A stretch of DNA of 64,000 nt from Bacteroidota bacterium. Lineage in GTDB: Bacteria > Bacteroidota > Bacteroidia > NS11-12g > UBA955. Shown in pieces: positions 1-9,208 of this stretch. The first letter of the stretch is position 1, and each line of letters starts with the position of its first letter. Where the stretch lies: NCBI GenBank assembly GCA_023957335.1, contig JAMLHC010000004.1:248001-312000 (forward strand). The letters are read 5' to 3'. The notes beneath the pieces were generated by a model. The model did not search any database, was not told the origin of the DNA, and saw only the letters and a program-made list of their open reading frames with translations. The translations under genes were made by a program, and so were the position numbers.

Positions 1-936
1 AGTGGAACAGCTACTTTACACCTAATTCTAAAAGCTTATGGAATAAGCGAAGGTGATGAAGTTATTGTTCCGGCATTCTCTTTTGTTGCTACTGCCAATG
101 TGGTTGAACTTGTTGGTGCAAAGCCTGTATTTGTAGATATAAATATAGAAACACTCAATATTGATATAGCTCGAATTGAGGAGAAAATAACGGATAGAAC
201 TAAAGCAATCATTCCGGTACATGAATTTGGATTGGCATCTGATGCGAAAGCATTGATGCAGTTATGTGAGAAGTATAATTTATTATTGATTGAAGATGCA
301 GCTTGCGCTTTGGGAGCCAGTTTGGAGCAAAAGAAAACAGGCACTCTTGGTAATGCTGCTTCATTCTCTTTTCATCCTAGAAAGGCGATTACTTCGGGGG
401 AAGGAGGTATGATAGTTACCGATGATAGCGACTTAGCAGAAAAGTGTAGAATACTAAGAAATCATGGAATTGATTCTAATAAGGGAAAGACCGGATTTGT
501 AGAGGCTGGATTTAATTATAGAATGACAGATTTTCAAGCCGCATTATTGCTTTCTCAGCTACCACGCTTAGAGGAGATTATGAGCGCAAAAGACAAGATT
601 GTAGAAAGATATTTGAATGAGATAGTGCATCCTTCCATTGAGTTGCCGGTTATTCCTAAAGGATATAGACATTCTTGGCAGTCTTTTCATATTATTGTTA
701 ATCATTTGAGCCAAACGGAAGCTGTAGAAAAATTGCGAAAGAGTGGTATTGGTGCTAATTATGGAGCACAATGTATTCCCGAAGTAGATTTCTATAAGAA
801 CAAATATGGTTTTGAACCGGAGAAAGAGTTTCCAAACGCTCACAAAGCGTTTCACAAAGGTTTAGTTATTCCATTGTACCCTCAAATGACTTCAGAAGAA
901 ATTACCCATGTTATTCAATCAATAAACAGTTTATAA
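1..936 (+). CDS. DegT/DnrJ/EryC1-family PLP aminotransferase (5' end outside window)
   Basis: The reading frame is open from the first base, so the start lies upstream of the window; 311 residues are visible. The opening SGTATLHL segment and the following [16 protein letters not shown] block are the cofactor-binding start of nucleotide-sugar aminotransferases. The Schiff-base lysine is in [12 protein letters not shown] (codon at 382-384), and [10 protein letters not shown] supplies the aspartate that contacts the PLP nitrogen. The family moves an amino group from glutamate to a keto sugar nucleotide in the cytoplasm. It is followed after 4 bp by an SDR sugar dehydratase/epimerase, which would supply the keto substrate (inference). 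The exact sugar cannot be read from the sequence. Confidence 0.9.
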   Translation, partial: SGTATLHLILKAYGISEGDEVIVPAFSFVATANVVELVGAKPVFVDINIETLNIDIARIEEKITDRTKAIIPVHEFGLASDAKALMQLCEKYNLLLIEDAACALGASLEQKKTGTLGNAASFSFHPRKAITSGEGGMIVTDDSDLAEKCRILRNHGIDSNKGKTGFVEAGFNYRMTDFQAALLLSQLPRLEEIMSAKDKIVERYLNEIVHPSIELPVIPKGYRHSWQSFHIIVNHLSQTEAVEKLRKSGIGANYGAQCIPEVDFYKNKYGFEPEKEFPNAHKAFHKGLVIPLYPQMTSEEITHVIQSINSL

Positions 937-940
937 GAAA

Positions 941-1894
941 ATGAAAAATAAAAAAATATTTATTACTGGCGGTGCAGGCTTTATTGCCAATACGCTAATC
1001 AGAAGGTTGATTCACGATAATCAAATTACCGTTTATGATAATTTTCACAGAGACACTCTTACAGAGAGTGGGTATGCGAACCATCCCAATATGAAAGTTA
1101 TCAAAGGGGATGTATTAGATTATCCATTTTTGGCTGAATCTGTAAAGGGACATAATATAATTGTTCATGCTGCAGGGATTGCGGGTATTGATACAGTTAT
1201 CAAAGACCCTGTGAGAACTATGAGAGTTAATATGATTGGAACAGCTAATATATTGGAAGCTGCGCATCAAGTTGGAGGTATTGAGAGGTTAATAGATTTT
1301 TCTACCTCAGAAGTTTTTGGTTCTATGGCTTTCAGGTCGTCAGAAACTGATCAGACTGTTGCCGGCACAACAGGTGAGGCACGTTGGACTTATGCTGTTA
1401 GCAAATTGGCAGGAGAGCATTTAACTTTTGCATATTATGAAAAGTATAATTTGCCTATAACTACTGTAAGACCTTTTAATGTTTATGGACCGGGTCAAAC
1501 TGGAGAAGGTGCTTTGCAGATTTTCATCAAAAAGGCACTCAATAATGAAACCATTTATATAGATGGAGATGGTAATCAAATAAGAGCATGGTGTTATGTA
1601 GATGATTTTGTGGACTGTCTATTTGAATGTTTGGAAAATGAAAAGGCAATTGGTCAGAGTTTTAATATTGGAAATGCACGTGCAGTGATAACGATTCTAG
1701 GACTAGCTCAGACCGTTTGCCGAGTATTAAATTCAAGTTCTAAAATTGAATTTAAGCCGCCACTTTCTGCGGATATTGCATTGAGAATACCGAGTGTAGA
1801 AAAGGCTAAAGAAGTTTTAGGGTTTAAGGCAAAAGTGGATTTGGAAGAAGGAATTCTGAAAACTGCGCAATACTTTAAAGAACATCGTATCTAA
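941..1894 (+). CDS. NAD-dependent sugar-nucleotide epimerase/dehydratase (extended SDR)
   Basis: This 317-residue protein has the Rossmann NAD-binding motif GGAGFI (residues 10-15) and the catalytic YAVSK (151-155) with an upstream S/T-rich DFSTSEVFG segment, as in extended SDRs of the UDP-glucose 4-epimerase/4,6-dehydratase group. [11 protein letters not shown] is the conserved substrate-side motif. It starts 4 bp after the upstream aminotransferase stop, so the two are almost certainly cotranscribed. Together they fit a dehydrate- or epimerise-then-aminate step in making an amino sugar. Whether it is a dehydratase, an epimerase or a decarboxylase cannot be decided from motifs alone. Confidence 0.88.
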   Translation: MKNKKIFITGGAGFIANTLIRRLIHDNQITVYDNFHRDTLTESGYANHPNMKVIKGDVLDYPFLAESVKGHNIIVHAAGIAGIDTVIKDPVRTMRVNMIGTANILEAAHQVGGIERLIDFSTSEVFGSMAFRSSETDQTVAGTTGEARWTYAVSKLAGEHLTFAYYEKYNLPITTVRPFNVYGPGQTGEGALQIFIKKALNNETIYIDGDGNQIRAWCYVDDFVDCLFECLENEKAIGQSFNIGNARAVITILGLAQTVCRVLNSSSKIEFKPPLSADIALRIPSVEKAKEVLGFKAKVDLEEGILKTAQYFKEHRI

Positions 1895-1908
1895 ACACTT
1901 TAAATTAA

Positions 1909-3096
1909 GTGAAAAAAATTGCTGTATTAGGAGCAGGGCTCTATAATATTGGAGTATATAAAGAACTCAAAACAGGAGGATTTTATACCATTGCTATCGA
2001 TGGTAATCCTAAAGCTCCTTGTTTTGAATTTGCTGATGAATCAGTTGTTCTAAACTTTTCTGATAAAAAGCAACTTTTGGAGTATCTATCACAAAATAAA
2101 GTGGATGCCATACTGCCAATAAATGATTGGGGAACTGTTTCGGCAGCTTATGTCAGCGAGAAATTGGGACTTGTTGGGATAAATGAAGCAAGTGCTATTT
2201 TGGCAACTGATAAAGGACGAATGCGTGATTGCTGGAGAGAGAACGGATTGCCAAATCCAAAATATTTTGTTTTTGAAAATGAAGATGAACTTTTTGCTCA
2301 AATAGATAAAGTAGGATTTCCTTGTGTGGTGAAGCCCACAGACAGTGGTGGTTCAGGGAGAGGTATTTCTGTACTCAAAAGTAAGGATGATTTGGATTGG
2401 GCGTTCGAGTTTGCTAAGCCTTATGCAAGAAACGGGAGATTTATATGTGAGGGCTTTGTGGAAGGTACAGAACTAACTATAGAAACTATTTCTAAAGAAG
2501 GGCAGGTTTATGTTTTGGCAATGAGTGACAAAGAGAAACCGGAGCTTAGAACAAGAGTTGCAACGTCTTTAAATTACCCTGCAAATTTGACTGAAAAGCA
2601 AAGGGAGATTGTTGAAGAAACTGTCAAGAAAGCTGTTTTGGCTCTTGGGATTGTTGTTGGCATGGCACATACAGAGGTAATTATCAAGGATGAAAATGTT
2701 TATATGGTTGAAACAGGGGCGAGAGGAGGCGGAGGACATATTTATCATACTATTATTAAAGCAGTTTCAGGGAAAAATGCGCCTGTAGTTTGCGCGCAGA
2801 TTCTTACCGGTTCAAATCCGGATTTAACTTCCATCCAAAGTAATGGAGCGGTGTACAGGTTTTTTAATCCTCCACATGGAATTCTTAAAGAAGTTAAGGG
2901 AGTGGAAGAAGCTAAAATGTTAAATGGAGTTTTGGATATTGGGATTATTAAGAAATCGGGAGATGAGGTAGGAAATCTTAAGAACTCTCTTGAAAGAGCA
3001 GGTTTTGTTGTAACATCCGGAAAAAACAGGCAGGAAGCAGTGAAACTTGCCAATCAAGTTGAAAGTAAAATTGAATTTATAATTGAACATATTTAA
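1909..3096 (+). CDS. ATP-grasp ligase
   Basis: This 395-residue protein begins at a GTG codon directly in front of the KKIAVLGAG strand. The N-terminal Rossmann-like preATP-grasp domain (about 1-100) is followed by an ATP-grasp core with lysine 142 and the glycine-rich loop of PTDSGGSGRG (about 143-152). The magnesium-binding region near VYMVETGARGGGG comes later. The family joins a carboxylate to an amine or thiol through an acyl-phosphate. Between sugar-aminotransferase and dioxygenase genes, it may attach an amino acid or other acid to an amino sugar (inference). Such ligases are uncommon in plain O-antigen loci. The substrate is unknown. Confidence 0.85.
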   Translation: MKKIAVLGAGLYNIGVYKELKTGGFYTIAIDGNPKAPCFEFADESVVLNFSDKKQLLEYLSQNKVDAILPINDWGTVSAAYVSEKLGLVGINEASAILATDKGRMRDCWRENGLPNPKYFVFENEDELFAQIDKVGFPCVVKPTDSGGSGRGISVLKSKDDLDWAFEFAKPYARNGRFICEGFVEGTELTIETISKEGQVYVLAMSDKEKPELRTRVATSLNYPANLTEKQREIVEETVKKAVLALGIVVGMAHTEVIIKDENVYMVETGARGGGGHIYHTIIKAVSGKNAPVVCAQILTGSNPDLTSIQSNGAVYRFFNPPHGILKEVKGVEEAKMLNGVLDIGIIKKSGDEVGNLKNSLERAGFVVTSGKNRQEAVKLANQVESKIEFIIEHI

Positions 3097-3108
3097 AAAA
3101 TTAAAATT

Positions 3109-3918
3109 ATGAGGGAAATCAATAGAATAAAAGAAGAGCTGAAATATTATGGAGCTACCAATATCGGCTCTATTCTAAGTCAGGAGCAAATAGAATGGTA
3201 TAAAATGGATTTGCTACAAAAAAAGCAAGATGATATTGATCGATTTGGTATTGAAACATTGAATGCAAATTTTTCACTTGAGACGGTGTCAGATTTAGGT
3301 AGGTTTGCCGGGAAATACTATGATTTAATTTCTAATACTAGTTTAAACGAAGTTGTCAACCAAACCCTCAATGACAAGGCTGTAATACACTCCTATAATG
3401 CTATAATTTTAGCGAGTCAAGGAACCCGGAGTGAAATGGTTGGACATAGATTTCATAGAGACATGCCTTGGTTTCCGGAGTGTAGAACTAGTATAATTAT
3501 TATGATTCCGTTAGTGGATTATGGGGTGAAGAATGGAGCAACTCAGTTTGTGCCAGGTTCACATTTATTCCGAGACATGCCAAGTGAAGAATTTATGCTT
3601 AAACACGCAGTTACCGCAACTGGAAAAGCAGGCGAAGCCTTTATGATAGATAGTACTACTTGGCATCGTGCTGGGGATAATCAAAGTGGAGAGCAAAGAC
3701 CAATGATTGTTATAAAATATACTTTAGCTCCCTTTAAACAGCAAATTGAGTTTTATTTGAGTAATAATGACATTGAAACTGCTCCGGATATCGTGAAGCA
3801 AAGATTGGGCTGGAATGTTAGAGTTCCGCATGATTATCTTGAGAATAGAGTATGGGAACAGTCTTTAAGAAAGTTTAAAAGTGGGCAGTACGATATGTCA
3901 AATACGTATTTAAAATAA
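3109..3918 (+). CDS. Phytanoyl-CoA dioxygenase (PhyH)-family Fe(II)/2-oxoglutarate oxygenase
   Basis: This 269-residue protein has the facial triad of the family: H116-R-D118 within GHRFHRDMPWF, and the distal H186 in TTWHRAGDN. R197 downstream is placed to bind 2-oxoglutarate. The jelly-roll spacing and the GATQFVPGSH motif support PhyH. Members hydroxylate or epimerise small molecules and some appear in natural-product and glycan clusters. It sits 12 bp after the ATP-grasp gene and 6 bp before an aminotransferase gene, so it most likely oxidises a sugar or its amino-acyl substituent (inference). The substrate is not predictable. Confidence 0.85.
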   Translation: MREINRIKEELKYYGATNIGSILSQEQIEWYKMDLLQKKQDDIDRFGIETLNANFSLETVSDLGRFAGKYYDLISNTSLNEVVNQTLNDKAVIHSYNAIILASQGTRSEMVGHRFHRDMPWFPECRTSIIIMIPLVDYGVKNGATQFVPGSHLFRDMPSEEFMLKHAVTATGKAGEAFMIDSTTWHRAGDNQSGEQRPMIVIKYTLAPFKQQIEFYLSNNDIETAPDIVKQRLGWNVRVPHDYLENRVWEQSLRKFKSGQYDMSNTYLK

Positions 3919-3924
3919 ATTAAA

Positions 3925-4956
3925 ATGATTCCTCACAGTCAGCCTTGGGTAATAGAAGAGGATATTTCCTATCTTTCAGCTATCATTAAAAATAAAATGC
4001 TTAGCAAAGGTACTTTATCCATTCAATTGGAGGAACGATTGTCCGCTTTTTTGAATAAGAAGTATGCCCTAATGACCGGCAATGGAACTCAAGCACAAAT
4101 GCTTTTACTCAAAGTATTAGGCATTGGAAAAGGAGATGAAGTCATTTTCCCTTCTTATGTATGTGATAAAGTGCTAAAAGGTGTATTAGCTGTTGGGGCA
4201 ACTCCGGTTTTGTGTGATATTGGAGAAAACTGGGTAATGAATACAGAAACAATATCAGATAAGATTTCTGATAAGACTAAAGCAATTATTTTGGTACATA
4301 TTTTTGGAATAAATGCTTATAATGAATCATTAAAATCATTGGGTGTGCCAATTATAGAAGATATTTGTCAGAGTTTTGGCAAAACTATCAAAGGAAATGT
4401 GAGTGGGTCTAATTCTGATTTTGCATTTACCTCCTTTCATGGAACCAAAATGATTGGTGCAGGAGAAGGTGGAATGTTGTTTATGAATAATGATTCATTG
4501 TATGAACAGGCTTTGAAAATTAAATACCAAGATGGATTTTTTACATCAGGAACGGATTTGGTTTCAGCGTTTGCATTGGCTCAATTTGATAGAATAGACC
4601 AAAACTTAAGGAGGAGAAAAGAAATTGCAGAGAAATATAATAAAACGCTTCCAGCAACTTTGACAAAAGAAATGAGAAACAATGATTTAGATACTACTTT
4701 TTTTCGCTATGTGCTGGAATCAACTAAAGATTTTAACCAAATTAGAAACTCATTTGAATCTAAAGGAATTGCAGTCCGAAAAGGAGTTGATACTCTAATC
4801 CATAGAAGTTTGGGATTAGATAATAAATATTTTCTCCTGACAGAAAGGAAATTTCAAGAAGCAGTATCTATTCCCATTCTGCCACAAATGACAGAAGAAG
4901 AAGTAGATTTGGTAATAGAAGCAGTAAATGAATTATATATTAAGCAAGTCTTATGA
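3925..4956 (+). CDS. DegT/DnrJ/EryC1-family aminotransferase
   Basis: This 343-residue member of the nucleotide-sugar aminotransferase family is slightly shorter than the usual 360-390. The cofactor motifs are GNGTQAQMLLL near residue 52, IIEDICQSFG (143-152) and the lysine in FHGTKMIGAGEGG (K175). It shares the GEGDEV/GKGDEVIFP block with the first gene of the window but is clearly diverged, so the block has two distinct amination steps or one amination plus a dehydrase-type PLP enzyme. Its stop overlaps the next start in an ATGA arrangement, indicating translational coupling. Confidence 0.88.
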   Translation: MIPHSQPWVIEEDISYLSAIIKNKMLSKGTLSIQLEERLSAFLNKKYALMTGNGTQAQMLLLKVLGIGKGDEVIFPSYVCDKVLKGVLAVGATPVLCDIGENWVMNTETISDKISDKTKAIILVHIFGINAYNESLKSLGVPIIEDICQSFGKTIKGNVSGSNSDFAFTSFHGTKMIGAGEGGMLFMNNDSLYEQALKIKYQDGFFTSGTDLVSAFALAQFDRIDQNLRRRKEIAEKYNKTLPATLTKEMRNNDLDTTFFRYVLESTKDFNQIRNSFESKGIAVRKGVDTLIHRSLGLDNKYFLLTERKFQEAVSIPILPQMTEEEVDLVIEAVNELYIKQVL

Positions 4957-5819
4957 AAAAATCGGTTGTTGTCACTTTTGATTTAGATTTTACCGACTAT
5001 GTAGGTGGAGCGCGATTACAGGATGAAATGGAGGCTTGTTGGGATGTATTTTTGTCTTTTTGTGAAAGCATACCTACCTTTAAATCCACATGGTTTATTA
5101 GAATAGATAGGCAAATAGGTCTTTTGTATGGCTCACCGGATTATATTTTTATTAAACATGCCGATAAGATTGATTGGCTAAAAAATAATGGACATGAAGT
5201 GGGTTGGCACTTTCATAGTTATGTTCAAAGAGAAGGAAAGTGGACACAAAATGAAAATGAGGATTTGGTATGTGAAGAGATGAGCGAGATGTTGCCATTC
5301 ATCCAAAAACATAAGCTAAAATTCAGTCGTATGGGCTGGACTTATCATACCAATAAAACAATGGAAACTTTAGCTTCCTTTGGATTAGAATTTGACTTTA
5401 CTGCTTTTCCCAGACCTAACTACCAATGGGATAATCCTTTAAAAGATTGGTCAACTACCGGAAATAAACCTTACTATCCTTCGAAATCAGATTATAGAGT
5501 TAGTGGTGAACCACAACACGACCTGCTGCAGATACCAATCACCACTATTGTATTACCTTCAAAAACAGATACTGATAAAGAAGTAATCAGAAATCTAAAT
5601 CCTGCATATAGACCACATTATTTTAATAAAGGGCTTACAAATAGCAGTGGAAGTTTTATAAACACATTAACACATCCATATGAGTTACTGAAGTCAGATA
5701 TTGGTCATGAAATGTTGGCTTTTGCGATAGAGGCTTTTGAGCAAAATATACAAACAATGGAACAGATTGGCTTTAACTTCGTTGTTGCTTCCGAGTATGT
5801 TAAAAAGCAAATAGTATGA
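4953..5819 (+). CDS. Polysaccharide deacetylase-like (NodB-fold) protein
   Basis: This 288-residue protein starts inside an ATGA overlap with the preceding gene. The N-terminal VVVTFDLDFTDY (D10, D12) resembles the catalytic/metal aspartate motif TFDDG of carbohydrate esterase family 4. HEVGWHFHSY (81-90) resembles the metal-binding H-S/T-x-x-H motif, but in a diverged form with two histidines (H86, H88) two residues apart. It probably has a NodB-like barrel and acts on an N-acyl or amide bond of the sugar intermediate (inference). The altered motifs mean deacetylase activity should not be assumed. Confidence 0.65.
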   Translation: MKKSVVVTFDLDFTDYVGGARLQDEMEACWDVFLSFCESIPTFKSTWFIRIDRQIGLLYGSPDYIFIKHADKIDWLKNNGHEVGWHFHSYVQREGKWTQNENEDLVCEEMSEMLPFIQKHKLKFSRMGWTYHTNKTMETLASFGLEFDFTAFPRPNYQWDNPLKDWSTTGNKPYYPSKSDYRVSGEPQHDLLQIPITTIVLPSKTDTDKEVIRNLNPAYRPHYFNKGLTNSSGSFINTLTHPYELLKSDIGHEMLAFAIEAFEQNIQTMEQIGFNFVVASEYVKKQIV

Positions 5820-5854
5820 ATCTTCAAAAACCATAAATAACCATTTTAAGCAAT

Positions 5855-6493
5855 ATGAATATGAGCGACAATCAGCGTATAATTGAGAAATATAATAAGA
5901 GAATAGATGAGCATGGTATTTCTATTCAGGCTTTAGCAGGGGGAGTTGAGTCCCGAAGACAAATTAGATTTGAAACATTGTATCAATGTGGAATAGAGAA
6001 AGGTAATAGCATCTTAGATATAGGATGTGGATTTGGTGATTTTTATGACTTTTTAAATAAAAATCTTGGAAAAGGGAATTTTAAATATTGCGGGGTTGAT
6101 ATAAATCCACGATTAATTGAACATGCACAGAAAATACACAAAGGAGCAACCTTTCTTGTTGCAGATATACTAAATGAAGAAATAAACGGAGGATTTGACT
6201 ATGTTGTTTCATCACAAGCATTTAATCTTAAACTATATGATATAGATAACTACTCTTTTGTAACGAAGATGTTGAGAAAAAGCTACGACATTGCTAACAA
6301 GGGCGTTGCAATTGATTTTCTGACAGAATATGTGGATTACAAACTTGATGAAAACGAGTTCTTTTATTATTCTCCTGAAAAAATCTTTTCTATTGCCAAA
6401 AGTATAACTAAAAGAGTGGTACTGAAACACGATATGCCTGTATTTGACTTCTGCATATACTTATACAAAGATTTTGATGGTTGGAATATGTAG
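5855..6493 (+). CDS. Class I SAM-dependent methyltransferase
   Basis: This 212-residue protein carries motif I of class I methyltransferases, ILDIGCGFGD (53-62), followed by the acidic YCGVDINPRLIEHA block that binds the SAM ribose, and FDYVVSSQAFN at motif IV. It starts at ATG 35 bp after the preceding gene. In a glycan locus it would be expected to O- or N-methylate a sugar or a sugar-linked substituent. No substrate-specific feature can be read. The gene's last codons abut the following glycosyltransferase-like gene. Confidence 0.82.
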   Translation: MNMSDNQRIIEKYNKRIDEHGISIQALAGGVESRRQIRFETLYQCGIEKGNSILDIGCGFGDFYDFLNKNLGKGNFKYCGVDINPRLIEHAQKIHKGATFLVADILNEEINGGFDYVVSSQAFNLKLYDIDNYSFVTKMLRKSYDIANKGVAIDFLTEYVDYKLDENEFFYYSPEKIFSIAKSITKRVVLKHDMPVFDFCIYLYKDFDGWNM

Positions 6494-6514
6494 TTGATTA
6501 TATATCACAAATAT

Positions 6515-7825
6515 ATGAAAATCGCTTGCCTTGGAAATATGAATAATATTATGTCCCCTACTGCACAGTATTTGGCAAAAAAAGGACATGAGGTTGATTT
6601 GTTCTTATTGCATGAATATGACCACTTTGCTCCATCTGCTGACTATGAAGATGAGACGGATATTAAATTCGCAATCAAAAATTTGAATATGGATTTTGGG
6701 AAAGTAATGGATATTCCTTTAAAAACAATCAAAGAGAAATTAGAACACTACGATTTTTATATTGGAATTGACTATGCACCAGCCATACTTGCTCGAATTA
6801 ATAAGCGATTAGATATTTTTACTTGGGCAGGAACGGATTTATTTGATTGGCCCTTTTATAAATCAGCTTTTCGCATACCGCAATTATGGGAGGGAGATAA
6901 AATAATGACAGCTGTTTTACAGTTTGAAGGAATTAAAAATGCTCGTATGATACCTATGAGTCTGAATAATGATTTTATTTTAGATGCTATTAAAAGTATA
7001 GGATTTAGAGGTGAGATTACAAACCCGCTACCTTTTCTATATTATCCGGAGTTTGAAAAAAATAAAAGTGTTGATGGCGAGTGGGTTCAAAAGATGAAGA
7101 AAATAAAAGAATCTTCTGATTGTGTACTTTTCCAACAGAGCAGACAATGGTGGAAAACAGCTCCACAAACTATTTCAAAAGGCAATGATGTTTTTTTTAA
7201 AGGTTTTGCTCGGTTTATAGAAAAGAATCCTGAATTAAATGTTAAAGCTGTCTTGTTGGAATACGGCTCTGATGTTGAAGAATCTAAAAAGCTAATTAAG
7301 GAATTAGGTATTGAACATAATATTGAATGGTTCCCAACGCTTCTTCGAAAAGAATTGCTTGCGATCCTATCTTTTGCAGATATTGGAATAGGACAATTTG
7401 AAAATGAGGGGCATTATCTATATTGTTCCAATGCAGAAATAATAGCATCTAAAGTTACATATCTGGCATACAGAAACGATGTGTTTAACAAGAAACATCA
7501 TTGTGAGTTATATCCAATGTTAAATGCCAACTCCCCGGAAGAAGTTGCAAAACAACTTGAGTATTTTGTAAGCAATAGAAATAAAGTTGAATTGGAAACC
7601 CAAAAGGCGTTTGATTGGCTAATGGAATATAACTACACTAAAACTATGGAGCAAATAGAAGCAGCCATTCATAATAATCAACAAAATAAAAGCTTGAGAT
7701 TTTTGTCAAATTTTAGAATTAAAATAACCGAAATAAAAATAGATTTTTGGGCTATATTGAATAAGTTAGTGCTGTCAACAAAGAACAATTTTTTAAAACA
7801 ATCTATTTTAGAGTGGAAAAAGTAG
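6515..7825 (+). CDS. Glycosyltransferase-like protein (probable GT-B fold)
   Basis: I take the start as ATG 6515, in front of KIACLGNMNNIMSP. A TTG seven codons upstream, directly after the previous stop, is possible but less likely. The 436-residue protein has an N-terminal Rossmann-like half and a C-terminal half with LLEYGSDVEESKKLIKELG, followed by IEWFPTLLRKELLAILSFADIG, which is the usual GT4-type donor-domain pattern. The E-x7-E donor motif is poorly conserved, so it is a remote family member. The 3' end overlaps the next glycosyltransferase start by 13 bases. Confidence 0.65.
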   Translation: MKIACLGNMNNIMSPTAQYLAKKGHEVDLFLLHEYDHFAPSADYEDETDIKFAIKNLNMDFGKVMDIPLKTIKEKLEHYDFYIGIDYAPAILARINKRLDIFTWAGTDLFDWPFYKSAFRIPQLWEGDKIMTAVLQFEGIKNARMIPMSLNNDFILDAIKSIGFRGEITNPLPFLYYPEFEKNKSVDGEWVQKMKKIKESSDCVLFQQSRQWWKTAPQTISKGNDVFFKGFARFIEKNPELNVKAVLLEYGSDVEESKKLIKELGIEHNIEWFPTLLRKELLAILSFADIGIGQFENEGHYLYCSNAEIIASKVTYLAYRNDVFNKKHHCELYPMLNANSPEEVAKQLEYFVSNRNKVELETQKAFDWLMEYNYTKTMEQIEAAIHNNQQNKSLRFLSNFRIKITEIKIDFWAILNKLVLSTKNNFLKQSILEWKK

Positions 7826-9030
7826 TTTACTTATTTACAGCCCAATTCCCATTTATAGGAAGTGAATCTTTTTTGGAAACAGAAATACATTATCTTTCAA
7901 ATGCATTTGATAAAATTGTTATCTATCCATCACGCGGCTTTGACAAAGTGCAACTACCAATTCCTGGTAATATAGAAGTAAGACAGTTTGATTTAAACAG
8001 ACCAGTATATTTGCGAAAGTTGGTTTCAGGAAATTTATTTCTAATTGCAAAAGCTTTCATAACTGAATTTATAAAATCTCCGCATAGATGGAAGTATGTT
8101 AATCAATTCAAGTGGAATTTTAATCATTTGATAGGATGTATAAACAATGCGGTTTTCCTAAAAGAAGAACTTGATAAAGATATAAAGGCGAACCAAGAAA
8201 CTGAGTTTGTATGCTACTCATATTGGTTTAATGAGTGGGCTACAATATTGGCATTGTCTAAAGTACTCGGACTAAAGAATGAACTTGTTACAAGAGCCCA
8301 TGGATACGACTTTGACGAACAGCAACAATCAAGAAAATATCATCCATTCAGGTATTTTGAAATTGCTAAGTTTAGAAAAGTGATTCAAATTTCTAAATAT
8401 GGTGTGAACTACATGAAACAAAGGTTTCGAGATTCTAATATAGTTCTGTCTTATTTAGGTGTTAATGATAAAGGAACTAATCCGATAAATAATGAAAAGG
8501 AATTTCAGATAATTTCCTGTTCAAATTTTGTAGCATTAAAAAGAGTAGATTCAATATCTCAAATATTAAGTCATCTAAATGTACCATATCATTGGACACA
8601 TTACGGAATAGGTAAGGAAATGGAAGATGTTATAAGCAAAGTAAAATCAATCCTGCCTGAACAACATTATACTTTTAGAGGCTATGTTGCTAATAAAGAC
8701 CTGATGGAAGAATATAGCCAAACACCTTTTGACCTTTTTATGAATGTCAGTACTTTAGAGGGTTTGCCGGTTAGTATTATGGAAGCGATTAGCTTTGGCA
8801 TTCCGGTAACAGGTTGTGATGTATGTGGACTTCCGGAAATAGTAAATGAACAAACGGGAATACTTTTGGAAGAGTATTTTGACCCAAAGCAAGTTGCTCA
8901 AAGAATAGAGATTTTCTTAAAAGAAAAGTCCCGTGATGCACAATATAGACAAGGAGTTAAAGAATTCTGGAGAGAGAATTTTAACGCAGAAAGGAACTAT
9001 GCTGAGTTTGTTGAGATATTAAAAAACTGA
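7813..9030 (+). CDS. Glycosyltransferase, GT4 type
   Basis: This 405-residue protein starts at GTG inside the 3' end of the preceding gene, so the two are translationally coupled. The donor-binding motif STLEGLPVSIMEAISFGIPV with the E-x7-E pair is clear near residues 310-335, followed by GCDVCGLPEIV and a C-terminal helix with FWRENFNAERNY. It is a paralogue of the glycosyltransferase at 26700-28031, sharing YSYWF, TRAHGYDF and the same C-terminal pattern. It transfers a sugar from a nucleotide donor at the cytoplasmic face; the acceptor is unknown. It closes the first operon block, since repeats follow. Confidence 0.88.
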   Translation: MEKVVYLFTAQFPFIGSESFLETEIHYLSNAFDKIVIYPSRGFDKVQLPIPGNIEVRQFDLNRPVYLRKLVSGNLFLIAKAFITEFIKSPHRWKYVNQFKWNFNHLIGCINNAVFLKEELDKDIKANQETEFVCYSYWFNEWATILALSKVLGLKNELVTRAHGYDFDEQQQSRKYHPFRYFEIAKFRKVIQISKYGVNYMKQRFRDSNIVLSYLGVNDKGTNPINNEKEFQIISCSNFVALKRVDSISQILSHLNVPYHWTHYGIGKEMEDVISKVKSILPEQHYTFRGYVANKDLMEEYSQTPFDLFMNVSTLEGLPVSIMEAISFGIPVTGCDVCGLPEIVNEQTGILLEEYFDPKQVAQRIEIFLKEKSRDAQYRQGVKEFWRENFNAERNYAEFVEILKN

Positions 9031-9035
9031 CCTTG

Positions 9036-9175
9036 GTTTCGTAGTCACTGAGCGTAGTTGTTTTCTCGGTCGCTGATCGGTTTGTCCTGAGCGAAGTCGT
9101 TTTTCGGTCATTGAGCGTAGTCGAAATGCCCGACAAAACAGCAGCAGAAGTAGTCGAAGCGCCCGAGAAACCTCA
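9036..9175. repeat. Dispersed repeat family 1, degenerate cluster
   Basis: The gap between two genes holds several imperfect copies of the unit CTGAGCGTAGTCG. They lie near 9045-9060, 9066-9080, 9084-9099, 9100-9132 and 9150-9165, and the last two end in the family's terminal GAAATGCCCG or GAAGCGCCCG. All are in the same orientation. The same core occurs in inverted form elsewhere in the window. There is no coding potential beyond chance. Confidence 0.85.
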
Positions 9176-9208
9176 AAACAAATAAAACTAAAATTAAGAA
9201 CAACAACA

